Shown here: one piece after another, positions 1 to 6,822 of the stretch
Position numbering within the stretch: position 1 is the first letter of the stretch
How the letters are laid out: the number at the start of each line of letters is the position of its first letter
NCBI GenBank assembly: GCA_036825435.1
Contig: DAISYG010000091.1
Coordinates: 1 to 6,972 of the forward strand
Reading direction: 5' to 3'
DNA from: UBA931 sp036825435
GTDB taxonomy: Bacteria; Pseudomonadota; Gammaproteobacteria; Burkholderiales; Casimicrobiaceae
Length of the DNA: 6,972 nt
Notes under the pieces: model-generated
The model's database searches: none
Seen by the model: only the letters and a program-made list of their open reading frames with translations
Told to the model about the DNA's origin: nothing
Position numbers and translations under genes: made by a program

Positions 1-155
1 ACGGCTTCCACCGTCAGTTTAGCAGGATGACACAGTTCAGATTACAGACTCTGATCAAAGGCATTTTCTTTCGTAAAAAACGCACGATAACAAAAACTTC
101 TGCTACTCTTTGCCCTTTCTGACTTCATGGTCTTCGCTAGGGAGCTTCTTCCATC
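1..155. other. Upstream region of putP, no gene supported
   Basis: This 155-base stretch precedes putP. One plus-strand frame is open from the window edge to a TGA at 28-30 (last residues TASTVSLAG), which could be the tail of a gene beginning outside the window, but nine residues cannot be identified. A weak dyad TCAGA (37-41) / TCTGA (50-54) is present. No convincing -35/-10 pair was found, although a promoter for putP is expected here or further upstream. In E. coli, putA lies divergently next to putP; whether that holds here cannot be seen. Confidence 0.4.
139..144 (+). promoter_or_regulatory. Ribosome binding site of putP
   Basis: AGGGAG lies 11 bases before the ATG at 156. It supports that ATG as the start, which also gives a protein whose N-terminus is collinear with E. 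coli PutP. Confidence 0.6.
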
Positions 156-1643
156 ATGTCCGCCCATATTCAAATCAGCACCACCTTTTTCATTTACATT
201 TTTGCGATGCTGTTCATCGGCTATCTCGGCTGGCGAAAAACCAATGATCTTTCCGATTACATTCTGGGGGGACGACGACTTGGTTCATTTGTGACCGGGC
301 TTTCAGCAGGCGCATCCGACATGAGTGGCTGGTTGCTGATGGGCTTGCCCGGTGCGATTTATCTTTCAGGGATTTCGGAGGCGTGGATTGCGATCGGCTT
401 GATCATCGGCGCATGGTGCAACTGGCGCTGGGTTGCGGGCAGGCTGCGTGTTTACACCGAATTCTCGCGCAATGCGCTGACGTTGCCCGACTATCTGGCG
501 CATCGCTTTGAAGACAATTCGCACATGCTGCGTCTGTTTTCGGCGCTGGTCATTCTGTTTTTCTTCACCATCTATTGCGCATCGGGCGTGGTCGCCGGGG
601 CGCGCCTGTTTGAAAACCTGTTCGGACTTTCTTACGATATGGCGCTGATCGTGGCGGTTGTGGCGACGATTTCGTATGTGTTCATCGGCGGCTTTCTCGC
701 GGTGAGCTGGACGGATGCCGTGCAAGCATCGCTGATGATTACCGCGCTGCTGTTGGTGCCGGTGATGGTGATTGCCGTCGATGGTGGTGTCGCCAACAGT
801 ATTGCCGTCGTGGAAAGCATCAATCCGTTGTATACCGACATGCTGCGCAACCTTGACGTGATCGCGATCATTTCGCTGATGGCGTGGGGGCTGGGCTATT
901 TTGGACAACCGCACATCCTTGTGCGTTTCATGGCGGCCAAATCGTTGGCGGAGATCAAACCGGCGCGTCGTATCGGCATGACCTGGATGACGCTGTGTCT
1001 CGCCGGGGCAGTAGCCGTCGGTTTTTTCGGCATCGCGTATTTTCACGGACATCCGGAGCAGGCTGCGAACGTTACTGCCAACTCCGAAACCGTATTCATG
1101 GAATTGTCGCGCTTGCTCTTCAATCCGTGGATTGCCGGGATGTTGCTTGCTGCCATCCTTGCGGCGGTGATGAGCACCCTGTCGTGCCAGTTGCTGGTCA
1201 GTTCCAGCGCGCTCACGGGCGATATCTACCGTGTGTTTTTCCGCCGCAACGCCAGCGGGCGTGAATTGGTCTGGGTTGGCCGCATGATGGTGCTGGCCGT
1301 GGCCATTATCGCTGTTTTTATTGCCAACAATCCCGAGAGCCGTGTGCTGAAAATGGTCAGCTATGCGTGGGCGGGTTTTGGTGCAGCGTTTGGCCCAGTG
1401 ATCCTGATTTCGCTGTTCTGGTCACGCATGACGCGTAACGGAGCGCTGGTGGGCATGCTGGTCGGCGCCGTCACGGTTGTTGTCTGGAAGCAAGGCGGCT
1501 ATCTGGGCCTGTACGAAATCATCCCCGGCTTCATCTTCTGCTCCATTGCGGTTGTGGTGTTCAGCCTGTTTGGGCCGAAACCGACGGAGACGATGAAAGA
1601 GGTGTTTGATAAAGTCGATGCGGAAATCAAGAAGAACGGCTGA
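156..1643 (+). CDS. putP: Sodium/proline symporter PutP
   Basis: Inner-membrane secondary transporter of the sodium:solute symporter family (TC 2.A.21) that couples Na+ entry to L-proline uptake for use as carbon, nitrogen or osmoprotectant source. The 495 residues are close to the 502 of E. coli PutP, and similarity runs end to end with about 13 hydrophobic segments. Diagnostic blocks include LSAGASDMSGWLLMGLPGA (49-67), GWGLGYFGQPHIL and AAVMSTLSCQLL. The residues known in E. coli to bind Na+ or proline fall at identical numbers here: R40, D55, S57, G58, S340 and T341, so a functional proline carrier is expected. The start follows an AGGGAG site. No putA is visible in the window. The gene stands alone and ends just before a strong bidirectional terminator. 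The family assignment is secure; proline specificity is inferred from the closeness of the match. Confidence 0.95.
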   Translation: MSAHIQISTTFFIYIFAMLFIGYLGWRKTNDLSDYILGGRRLGSFVTGLSAGASDMSGWLLMGLPGAIYLSGISEAWIAIGLIIGAWCNWRWVAGRLRVYTEFSRNALTLPDYLAHRFEDNSHMLRLFSALVILFFFTIYCASGVVAGARLFENLFGLSYDMALIVAVVATISYVFIGGFLAVSWTDAVQASLMITALLLVPVMVIAVDGGVANSIAVVESINPLYTDMLRNLDVIAIISLMAWGLGYFGQPHILVRFMAAKSLAEIKPARRIGMTWMTLCLAGAVAVGFFGIAYFHGHPEQAANVTANSETVFMELSRLLFNPWIAGMLLAAILAAVMSTLSCQLLVSSSALTGDIYRVFFRRNASGRELVWVGRMMVLAVAIIAVFIANNPESRVLKMVSYAWAGFGAAFGPVILISLFWSRMTRNGALVGMLVGAVTVVVWKQGGYLGLYEIIPGFIFCSIAVVVFSLFGPKPTETMKEVFDKVDAEIKKNG

Positions 1644-1705
1644 TTGATGACTGCGCGCGCTCGTAACATTAATCAGAGAGATCCCGAACGACACACGTAA
1701 TCATG

Positions 1706-1737
1706 AAAGATACGGCCGCAGTTGCGGTCGTATCTTT
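1706..1737. terminator. Bidirectional intrinsic terminator between putP and the dedA cluster
   Basis: Two 15-base arms (1706-1720 and 1723-1737) form a hairpin with a single G-T wobble: AAAGATACGGCCGCA, then GT, then TGCGGTCGTATCTTT. The stem is GC-rich at the apex, with A's on the left foot and T's on the right. Terminator-like signals are therefore read in both directions, though each T-run is short. It lies 62 bases after the putP stop and 10 bases after the dedA stop on the other strand, where a shared terminator for convergent units is expected. Confidence 0.85.
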
Positions 1738-1747
1738 AGGCAATGGT

Positions 1748-2392
1748 TTATTGCGAAGTTGCCTTTTCTCGCCGTTCCTTGAAATAGGTCACCACAATCG
1801 GGATCACCGAAATGATGACGATACCGATGACAAAGAATGACAGGTTGTCTTTGATGAACGGGATATTGCCGAAAAAATATCCCAGATACGTCAACGAGCA
1901 AATCCACAACGTGCCGCCAATAATGTTATACATCAGAAAACGTGGATAACGCATCGCCACCACACCGGCGAGGAACGGCGCGAAGGTGCGCACGATGGGG
2001 ACAAAGCGGGCGATGATGATGGTTGCGCTGCCGTATTTGTCGTAAAACATTTGCGTGCGCATCAGGTAGGCGCGTTTGTAGAACCGGCTGTCACTCCATG
2101 CATAAACGCGCTCCCCAATCTTGCGTCCGATTGCGTAATTGACGGAATCGCCAAGAATCGCTGCGATCATTAAAAGCGGCACGACATAGTGAACATTAAG
2201 CGAAGTCGTTGCCGCCAACGTTCCTGCGATGAAAAGCAATGAATCACCGGGGAGAAACGGGAAGATCACCAGTCCCGTTTCGATGAAAATCACCATGAAC
2301 AACAGCAGATAAACCCAATTCCCATGTTGTGAAACGAATACGGCCAGCGTATCGTCAAGCGTGAGAAAGCCGTAAATCAGCGTCGTGATCAT
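1748..2392 (-). CDS. DedA-family (VTT-domain) inner-membrane protein
   Basis: Predicted polytopic inner-membrane protein of 214 residues, close to the 219-220 typical of E. coli DedA, YqjA and YghB. The family (PF09335) is implicated in undecaprenyl-phosphate or phospholipid translocation, proton-motive-force homeostasis and cell division. Visible family marks are FIETGLVIFPFLPGD (36-50) with membrane-embedded acidic residues E38 and D50, and ARFVPIVRTFAPFLAG (128-143) with R129 and R135. These correspond, one residue shifted, to E39, D51, R130 and R136, which are essential in YqjA/YghB. Hydrophobic segments lie around 26-46, 51-63, 70-83, 138-147, 155-175 and 184-204, with a basic C-terminal tail. 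The ATG lies 12 bases past the secF stop with only a weak TTGAG as possible ribosome site, so co-transcription and translational coupling with secF are likely. The substrate cannot be told from sequence, and I give no symbol because several paralogues look alike. Confidence 0.9.
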   Translation of the reverse strand: MITTLIYGFLTLDDTLAVFVSQHGNWVYLLLFMVIFIETGLVIFPFLPGDSLLFIAGTLAATTSLNVHYVVPLLMIAAILGDSVNYAIGRKIGERVYAWSDSRFYKRAYLMRTQMFYDKYGSATIIIARFVPIVRTFAPFLAGVVAMRYPRFLMYNIIGGTLWICSLTYLGYFFGNIPFIKDNLSFFVIGIVIISVIPIVVTYFKERREKATSQ

Positions 2393-2404
2393 GATCGGAC
2401 AAAC

Positions 2405-3349
2405 TCAAGGCAGAATTTTCTGATCCTCAAGCGTGCCTTTGGGGCGCTCCGGTTTGACCAGGTTTTCACGGGAAACACCGAGCCACATCGCCAACGGCGA
2501 CATCACCAACACCGATGAGTAAATGCCGAACAAAATACCGATGGTCAGCGCCAGCGAAAAATAATGCAACGCTTCGCCGCCGAAAATCAGCATCGACACC
2601 ACCATCAACTGCGTCGATAAGTGCGTGATGATGGTACGAGAAATCGTGCTGGTAATCGCACTGTCGATCACGTGTGGCACGCTCGCTTTACGCAACTTGC
2701 GGAAATTCTCTCGAATTCGGTCGGCGACCACTACGGATTCGTTCACCGAATAGCCTAATACCGCGAGAACCGCTGCCAACACCGGCAACGTGAATTCCCA
2801 TTGGAAAAACGCAAAGAAGCCGAGAATGATCACGATATCATGCAAGTTGGCGATGATCGCCGCGACGGCGAATCGCCACTCAAAGCGCATCGATAAATAA
2901 GCCATGATGCCGAGCACCACCATCAACAACGCCATCGACCCTTTATGGTAAAGCTCGCTTCCTACCTGCGGACCGACGAACTCGACGCGTTGTTGTGAGG
3001 CGCTGGGGTCTTTTGCCCGCAGCGCACTCATCACCTGTTCGGATAACTGCGCGCTGGAAACACCCTCTTTGAGCGGCAGGCGAATGAGCACGTTGTTCGC
3101 CGAACCAAAAAGCTGCGCGGAGTATTCACCAAGCTGCAATGACTCGACCGCTTCGCGCACATGTTTCAAATCCGCTGCCTGCGCGTAATGCACCTCCATC
3201 ACGGTGCCGCCCCTGAAATCGACGCCAAAATTCAGTCCGCGAGTCGCAAGAAAGAAAACCGAAAGAATGAACACAATCACCGAGATAACATTGAACACCT
3301 TCGCATGCCGCATGAAGGGGATGTCTTTGGTAAACCGAAAAAACTCCAT
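2405..3349 (-). CDS. secF: Protein translocase subunit SecF
   Basis: Inner-membrane partner of SecD in the SecDF-YajC complex, which uses the ion gradient to drive late steps of Sec-dependent export. The protein has 314 residues (E. coli SecF 323). After a first membrane segment at about 16-35 come the family signature FGVDFRGGTVMEV (41-53), a periplasmic domain to about residue 135, and five further membrane segments from about 138 to 290. The fourth-segment signature VLGYSVNESVVVADRIREN (197-215) is intact. It carries E204 where many homologues have Asp, an exchange I recall as common in betaproteobacteria. The ATG at 3349 is chosen because AAGGA sits 9 bases before it. A TTG two codons upstream (3355) is possible but has only three bases to that site. 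The gene begins 38 bases after the secD stop and is followed 12 bases later by dedA. Assignment is secure. Confidence 0.96.
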   Translation of the reverse strand: MEFFRFTKDIPFMRHAKVFNVISVIVFILSVFFLATRGLNFGVDFRGGTVMEVHYAQAADLKHVREAVESLQLGEYSAQLFGSANNVLIRLPLKEGVSSAQLSEQVMSALRAKDPSASQQRVEFVGPQVGSELYHKGSMALLMVVLGIMAYLSMRFEWRFAVAAIIANLHDIVIILGFFAFFQWEFTLPVLAAVLAVLGYSVNESVVVADRIRENFRKLRKASVPHVIDSAITSTISRTIITHLSTQLMVVSMLIFGGEALHYFSLALTIGILFGIYSSVLVMSPLAMWLGVSRENLVKPERPKGTLEDQKILP

Positions 3350-3358
3350 AATCAATAA

Positions 3359-3363
3359 TCCTT
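3359..3363 (-). promoter_or_regulatory. Ribosome binding site of secF
   Basis: AAGGA on the minus strand lies 9 bases before the ATG at 3349. The spacing favours that ATG over the in-frame TTG at 3355, which would be only 3 bases away. Confidence 0.7.
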
Positions 3364-3387
3364 GAATGTATCAGGCTGATGCTTTGA

Positions 3388-5301
3388 TCAGTCGTCTTCT
3401 TTGTCTTTGATATTGTCGAGCTTGATGCCATCGGGCACGGCAAAATTCGCTGCCAACGTTTCCACTGGCGGTTTCCAGACCTGACCGATGGAAATTTTCT
3501 CCAGATGTTTTCTGCGTCCATAGACCAGCGACACCAGACCGCGTGAAATGAACACGGCGGAAAAAACGGAAGTCATGATGCCGAGACAGTGCACCACGGC
3601 GAAGCCGCGCACCGGGCCGGTGCCGAAAATGAATAACGCGAGACCGGCAATCAGGTTGGAGATGTTGGAGTCCAGAATCGTTGACCATGCGCGTTCATAA
3701 CCGGCGCTGATCGCCAGATGCGGCGTCGCGCCCCAACGCAATTCTTCGCGTATTCGCTCGTTGATCAGCACGTTGGCGTCAATCGCGATACCGATCGTCA
3801 ACGCAATCGCCGCAATGCCCGGCAACGTTAATGTCGCCTGCAACGCCGACAACAAACCGACGAGCAGCATCACGTTCACCGACAATGAAATACTGGCGAT
3901 AAGCCCCATCCCCACGTAGTACATGCAGATGAACAACATCAGCGCGACGAAACCCCACACCACTGAATTGAAGCCGCGTTCAATATTATCTTTTCCGAGA
4001 GAAGGGCCGACGGTACGCTCTTCCACGATTTCCATCGGCGCCGCCAGCGCGCCAGCGCGCATCAACAACGCAATATCGTTTGCTTCGCGTGATGTCATTG
4101 AGCCGGAAATCTGCACGCGACCGCCACCGATTTCTTCACGAATCACCGGCGCGGTGATCACTTCTGATTTCTTTTTCTCGACCAGAATGATCGCCATGCG
4201 CTTGCCGACGTTTTCACGCGTCACGTCTTTGAAAATCCGGCTACCCGCGCTGTCGAGGCGCACCAAAACGGCGGGCTCTTGTATTTCCGTGAACCCCGGC
4301 TGCGCATCGTTGATACGATCACCGGTCAGCACCACCTGCCGCAACAACAGAATCGGGTTGCCGTCGCGATCCTGGAATAAATCGCTGCCATACGGAACAC
4401 GTCCGCGCAACGCCGCTTCCAACGCCGCTTGATCTTCGTTGACCATGCGGATTTCCAGCGACGCCGTGCGTCCCAGAATTTCTTTGGCGTGCGCCGTATC
4501 CTGCACGCCGGGCAACTGCACAACGATGCGCTCCGCGCCTGACTGTTGCACGATGGGTTCGGAAACGCCCAGTTCATCCACGCGATTGCGCAGCGTCACG
4601 ATGTTTTGCGAGATCGCGCTTTCCTGGACTTTGCGTACTTCGTCGGGGTTGACGCGCGCCACCAGTCGCCAATCGTCAGCGGATGATTGATCCGTCACAA
4701 TCAGTTCGGGATGCTCCGTCCGAATCTGGTCGCGCGCTCTGTCGCGTGTGGCGGCATCGGCAAAGCGGATCACAACCGTATCGCCCTCGCGAATGATGCC
4801 GCGATTACTGATTTTTTTGCTGCGCAGAAACGTGCGCAAATCCGACGCGTAACGATCCGCCGCTTTTTCCATCGCGCCTTTCATGTCCACTTCCAGCAAG
4901 AAATGCACGCCGCCGCGCAAGTCAAGACCGAGGTTCAGCGGCTTGGCGCCGATTTTTTCCATCCACCCGGGCACATCGGAAATTTGGTTCAACGCGACGG
5001 TGTAATTATCTTCGTCGAATTTTTTCTCCAGCACATCCTTGGCGTGCGCCTGTGTGTCTTCGCTCTTGAAGCGGATTTTAACGCCCGCCGGATCGACAAA
5101 GCCGTCTTCGAAAGCGATGCCTTCTTCACTCAGCGTTTGTTTGACCTGATTGAGAAGAACGTCATCGCCCTTCGCCGCGGCCTTGGTGGACGACACCTGA
5201 ACGGCGGGGTCGATTGGGAAAAGATTCGGTGCGGAATACAGCGCGCCCAACAAGATGGCAACCACCATGAGCACGTATTTCCAAGTGGGATAACGATTCA
5301 T
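3388..5301 (-). CDS. secD: Protein translocase subunit SecD
   Basis: Largest subunit of SecDF-YajC. Its big periplasmic head binds emerging polypeptide and undergoes ion-driven movements that pull the chain outward. The 637 residues (E. coli 615) show the expected order: first membrane segment about 8-25, signature LGLDLRGGVHFLLEVD (124-139), periplasmic P1 region to about 440, then five membrane segments from about 446 to 595. GIAIDANVLINERIREELR (504-522) carries D508, the counterpart of the ion-coupling Asp519 of E. coli. GTGPVRGFAVVHCLGI (560-575) is typical of betaproteobacterial SecD as I remember it. The ATG at 5301 starts MNRYPTWKYV, the conserved N-terminus. An in-frame GTG at 5346 would add 15 unconserved residues across a terminator-like hairpin and is rejected. 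No clear Shine-Dalgarno sequence precedes 5301. The gene follows yajC by 70 bases and precedes secF by 38. Confidence 0.97.
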   Translation of the reverse strand: MNRYPTWKYVLMVVAILLGALYSAPNLFPIDPAVQVSSTKAAAKGDDVLLNQVKQTLSEEGIAFEDGFVDPAGVKIRFKSEDTQAHAKDVLEKKFDEDNYTVALNQISDVPGWMEKIGAKPLNLGLDLRGGVHFLLEVDMKGAMEKAADRYASDLRTFLRSKKISNRGIIREGDTVVIRFADAATRDRARDQIRTEHPELIVTDQSSADDWRLVARVNPDEVRKVQESAISQNIVTLRNRVDELGVSEPIVQQSGAERIVVQLPGVQDTAHAKEILGRTASLEIRMVNEDQAALEAALRGRVPYGSDLFQDRDGNPILLLRQVVLTGDRINDAQPGFTEIQEPAVLVRLDSAGSRIFKDVTRENVGKRMAIILVEKKKSEVITAPVIREEIGGGRVQISGSMTSREANDIALLMRAGALAAPMEIVEERTVGPSLGKDNIERGFNSVVWGFVALMLFICMYYVGMGLIASISLSVNVMLLVGLLSALQATLTLPGIAAIALTIGIAIDANVLINERIREELRWGATPHLAISAGYERAWSTILDSNISNLIAGLALFIFGTGPVRGFAVVHCLGIMTSVFSAVFISRGLVSLVYGRRKHLEKISIGQVWKPPVETLAANFAVPDGIKLDNIKDKEDD

Positions 5302-5331
5302 AATTCGAACATGAAAACGGACAGTAATCCG

Positions 5332-5363
5332 AAAAAATGGCGGCACTCAAAAACGGCGCCGCC
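5332..5363 (-). terminator. Terminator-like hairpin with U-run between yajC and secD (possible attenuator)
   Basis: On the minus strand GGCGGC (5363-5358) can pair with GCCGCC (5344-5339) across a 13-base loop. The stem can be lengthened by AAT/ATT pairs with a bulged C. It is followed at once by A and six T's (5337-5332). That is the form of an intrinsic terminator in the yajC-to-secD direction, and no T-run follows on the plus strand. It ends about 30 bases before the secD ATG. It probably ends some yajC transcripts or is conditionally read through; function is inference. Confidence 0.5.
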
Positions 5364-5371
5364 GATTAACA

Positions 5372-5701
5372 TTAAAACGCTTTGATCGTGCCTTTGGGGA
5401 GCAATTGCGACACTGTTCCGCGTTGAATCAAGACTTCGACATCTTCGGCGATTTGCAGCGTGATCATCGACTCATCGATCTTGCTGATGCGCCCAATGAT
5501 GCCGCCCGCCGTCGCTACTTCTTCGCCTGCCTGCAGCGTGCCGAGCATGGTACGGTGTTCCTTCATTTTTCTTTGCTGCGGACGAATCAACAAAAACCAG
5601 AAAACAACAAAAATCAGAATCATCGGCGCCAACGACACCAACAACGATCCTTCCTGAGCAGCGCCGCCCGCCGCCTGAGCATATGCAGTTCCAATCAACA
5701 C
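5372..5701 (-). CDS. yajC: Preprotein translocase accessory subunit YajC
   Basis: Small single-span inner-membrane protein that associates with SecDF and the Sec translocon; non-essential in E. coli. The 109 residues match the family length (E. coli 110). Features in order: short N-terminus MLIGTAYAQ, Gly/Ala-rich linker, membrane span about 20-40 (LLVSLAPMILIFVVFWFLLI), the family hallmark RPQQRKMKEH (41-50), and a cytoplasmic domain with LQAGEEVATAGGIIGRI (56-72). The start is a GTG (5701-5699) with GGAGG five bases upstream. Starting there gives the usual M-L/F-I beginning, whereas the next codon, TTG, would shorten it by one residue. It is the first gene of yajC-secD-secF-dedA. The tgt gene that usually precedes yajC is not here; a divergent hydrolase gene lies upstream instead. 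Confidence 0.95.
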   Translation of the reverse strand: MLIGTAYAQAAGGAAQEGSLLVSLAPMILIFVVFWFLLIRPQQRKMKEHRTMLGTLQAGEEVATAGGIIGRISKIDESMITLQIAEDVEVLIQRGTVSQLLPKGTIKAF

Positions 5702-5706
5702 AAAAA

Positions 5707-5711
5707 CCTCC
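5707..5711 (-). promoter_or_regulatory. Ribosome binding site of yajC
   Basis: GGAGG on the minus strand lies five bases before the GTG start at 5701. It is the strongest Shine-Dalgarno match seen in the window and decides the non-ATG start. Confidence 0.75.
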
Positions 5712-5763
5712 AGATCAGTGAATCACAACACGGCGTGCACGAGGACGCCCGTTAAAGAGCCTT

Positions 5764-5807
5764 AAAAAAACAGGGTAGTTTACCATGCCCCATGAGAAAC
5801 TCTGGGG
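5764..5807 (-). promoter_or_regulatory. Tandem hairpins and U-run in the yajC leader
   Basis: Read on the minus strand, CCCCAGAG (5807-5800) pairs with CTC and TGGGG (5796-5794, 5792-5788) around a TTT loop, with one bulged base: an 8-pair stem. Three bases on, GGTA-AAC-TACC (5784-5774) forms a small hairpin, followed three bases later by seven T's (5770-5764). The second hairpin is weak for a terminator. Together they could be an attenuating or stabilising leader of the yajC-secDF transcript; this role is inferred. Confidence 0.35.
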
Positions 5808-5919
5808 AAAAAGCAAGACATTACCAGACCCTAAAAACAGCTCATCCACACCACAGATGTCATGAAAAAATTACGGCACAAAAAAATCGTAAAATAGCGT
5901 TTTTCAGCGGGCTGTCATC

Positions 5920-6627
5920 ATGTTCCTGTTCCCTCCCACCATCACCAGCGTCCCGGTCAGCGGATGTGCGCAAGAATTTCCTGTCCACCGCGTTTATTGC
6001 GTCGGACAAAACTACGCCGAACACGCACGAGAAATGGGCGGCGATCCGGATCGTGAACCACCTTTTTTCTTCTGTAAACCCGCCGATGCCATCGTTCCCG
6101 CACTCGACGGCGAAACGATCACTATTCCTTATCCGCCGCAAACTGCCAACCTGCATCACGAAATCGAGTTGGTCATCGCCATCGGCAGAAGCGGCAGTAA
6201 CATCGCCACCGAAGACGCGGATGATTACGTTTTCGGCTACGCCGTCGGTTTGGACATGACGCGACGCGATTTACAGGCGCAAATGAAAAAAAACGGACGC
6301 CCTTGGGAAATCAGCAAAGCATTTGATGCCTCCGCACCAATCAGCCCGATTTTTCCGGCGCAGCATGGCGCGGCTTTTCCATCCGCTGCGATCTGGCTCA
6401 ACGTCAATGGTGTCGAAAAACAACGCAGCAACACCCGCAACATGATCTGGTCCGTCGCTGAAATCATCGCGCACCTGTCACGCTTTTTTCAGTTGCAGAC
6501 GGGCGATTTGATTTTCACCGGCACACCGGCAGGCGTCGGTGCGGTCAAGCGTGGTGATGTGATGGAGGGCGGCGTGGAAAGAATAGCGACGCTACGCGTC
6601 AGGGTTCAGGAATCAGGTATCAGATGA
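5920..6627 (+). CDS. Fumarylacetoacetate hydrolase-family protein (acylpyruvase / fumarylpyruvate hydrolase type)
   Basis: Cytoplasmic, metal-dependent enzyme of the FAH superfamily (PF01557). Relatives cleave the C-C bond of fumarylpyruvate or acylpyruvates, decarboxylate oxaloacetate, or tautomerise it. The 235 residues suit the short, single-domain YcgM/FAHD1/NagK-like class rather than the ~420-residue tyrosine-pathway enzyme. Visible marks: VYCVGQNYAEHAREMG (25-40) with H35 and E38 of the lid region, PFFFCKPADAIV (48-59), metal ligands E81 and E83 in HHEIELVIAIG, D112 in GLDMTRRDLQ, K133 in SKAFD, and FTGTPAGVGAV (199-209). The ATG has only a weak AGCGGG before it, but the conserved FPP start supports it. 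The last residues after about VRV (226-228) come from a heptamer repeat and look like an added tail. The gene is divergent from yajC and has no catabolic neighbours here, so the substrate is undetermined. Confidence 0.9.
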   Translation: MFLFPPTITSVPVSGCAQEFPVHRVYCVGQNYAEHAREMGGDPDREPPFFFCKPADAIVPALDGETITIPYPPQTANLHHEIELVIAIGRSGSNIATEDADDYVFGYAVGLDMTRRDLQAQMKKNGRPWEISKAFDASAPISPIFPAQHGAAFPSAAIWLNVNGVEKQRSNTRNMIWSVAEIIAHLSRFFQLQTGDLIFTGTPAGVGAVKRGDVMEGGVERIATLRVRVQESGIR

Positions 6628-6639
6628 CAGAAATCAGAA
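6598..6639 (+). repeat. Degenerate tandem heptamer array, six copies
   Basis: Six consecutive 7-base units: GTCAGGG, TTCAGGA, ATCAGGT, ATCAGAT, GACAGAA, ATCAGAA. Five of six share TCAG at the same place. The array starts inside the last ten codons of the hydrolase gene, supplies its TGA stop (6625-6627) at the fourth/fifth unit junction, and continues 12 bases beyond. Confidence 0.6.
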
Positions 6640-6688
6640 AAAAGAGCTGCCTTCGCACAAATTGAAAACGCTCCTTTTCCACCGCAAC

Positions 6689-6708
6689 ATCCAAAAACCG
6701 ACATCATT
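6689..6708 (+). repeat. Imperfect direct repeat, copy 1
   Basis: ATCCAAAAACCGACATCATT matches 6823-6843 at about 18 of 21 aligned positions, with one gap. It is followed by a core TCCGCGCAAGCG that resembles, from memory, a degenerate form of the dispersed CATTCCCGCG...AAGCGGGAAT class of bacterial repeats. Confidence 0.5.
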
Positions 6709-6822
6709 TCCGCGCAAGCGCACTGCTGTCCGGGGAAAATTTTTACAACCGTCGTCATCAATAATTTACTTACCTTTTTCCCTATTTGGCAAGAAGAAAA
6801 AAGCTTCTTTTCTCTGCGCACT

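Larger units (their letters stand above)
5702..5919. promoter_or_regulatory. Divergent intergenic region between yajC and the hydrolase gene
   Basis: This 218-base stretch must hold the promoters of both units. On the plus strand TAAAAT (5890-5895) is a plausible -10 for the hydrolase gene but lacks a good -35. On the minus strand an extended -10-like TGGTAATGT (5826-5818) could serve yajC, leaving a leader of about 110 bases, again without a good -35. The leader holds the hairpins listed separately. A small dyad GGCGT (5732-5736) / ACGCC (5745-5749) lies just before the yajC ribosome site. No small gene is supported. Promoter assignments are weak. Confidence 0.35.

Noticed and set aside
366..1052. 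228-codon minus-strand frame antisense to putP
   Set aside because: Its Arg/His/Gln-rich composition is typical of an antisense shadow; the plus strand encodes residue-by-residue conserved PutP.
1640..1676. CTGATT/AATCAG dyad at the putP stop
   Set aside because: Only six pairs with a 25-base loop; the hairpin at 1706-1737 explains termination far better.
4044..4068. Short GCGCCA-type tandem pattern inside secD
   Set aside because: It encodes the conserved Ala/Gly stretch RAGALAAPM; codon preference explains it.
3388..5346. Longer secD from the in-frame GTG at 5346
   Set aside because: The 15 extra residues are unconserved, there is no ribosome site, and the start would lie at the foot of the terminator-like hairpin; MNRYPTWK at 5301 is the conserved start.
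4687..5385. 232-codon plus-strand frame antisense to secD
   Set aside because: It is antisense to highly conserved SecD sequence and His/Arg/Gln-rich without a recognisable domain; a by-product of secD codon use.
5792..6259. 155-codon plus-strand frame overlapping the start of the hydrolase gene
   Set aside because: It is out of frame with the well-conserved hydrolase over most of its length, and its composition (Ser/Pro/Lys-rich, no domain) is that of a shadow frame.
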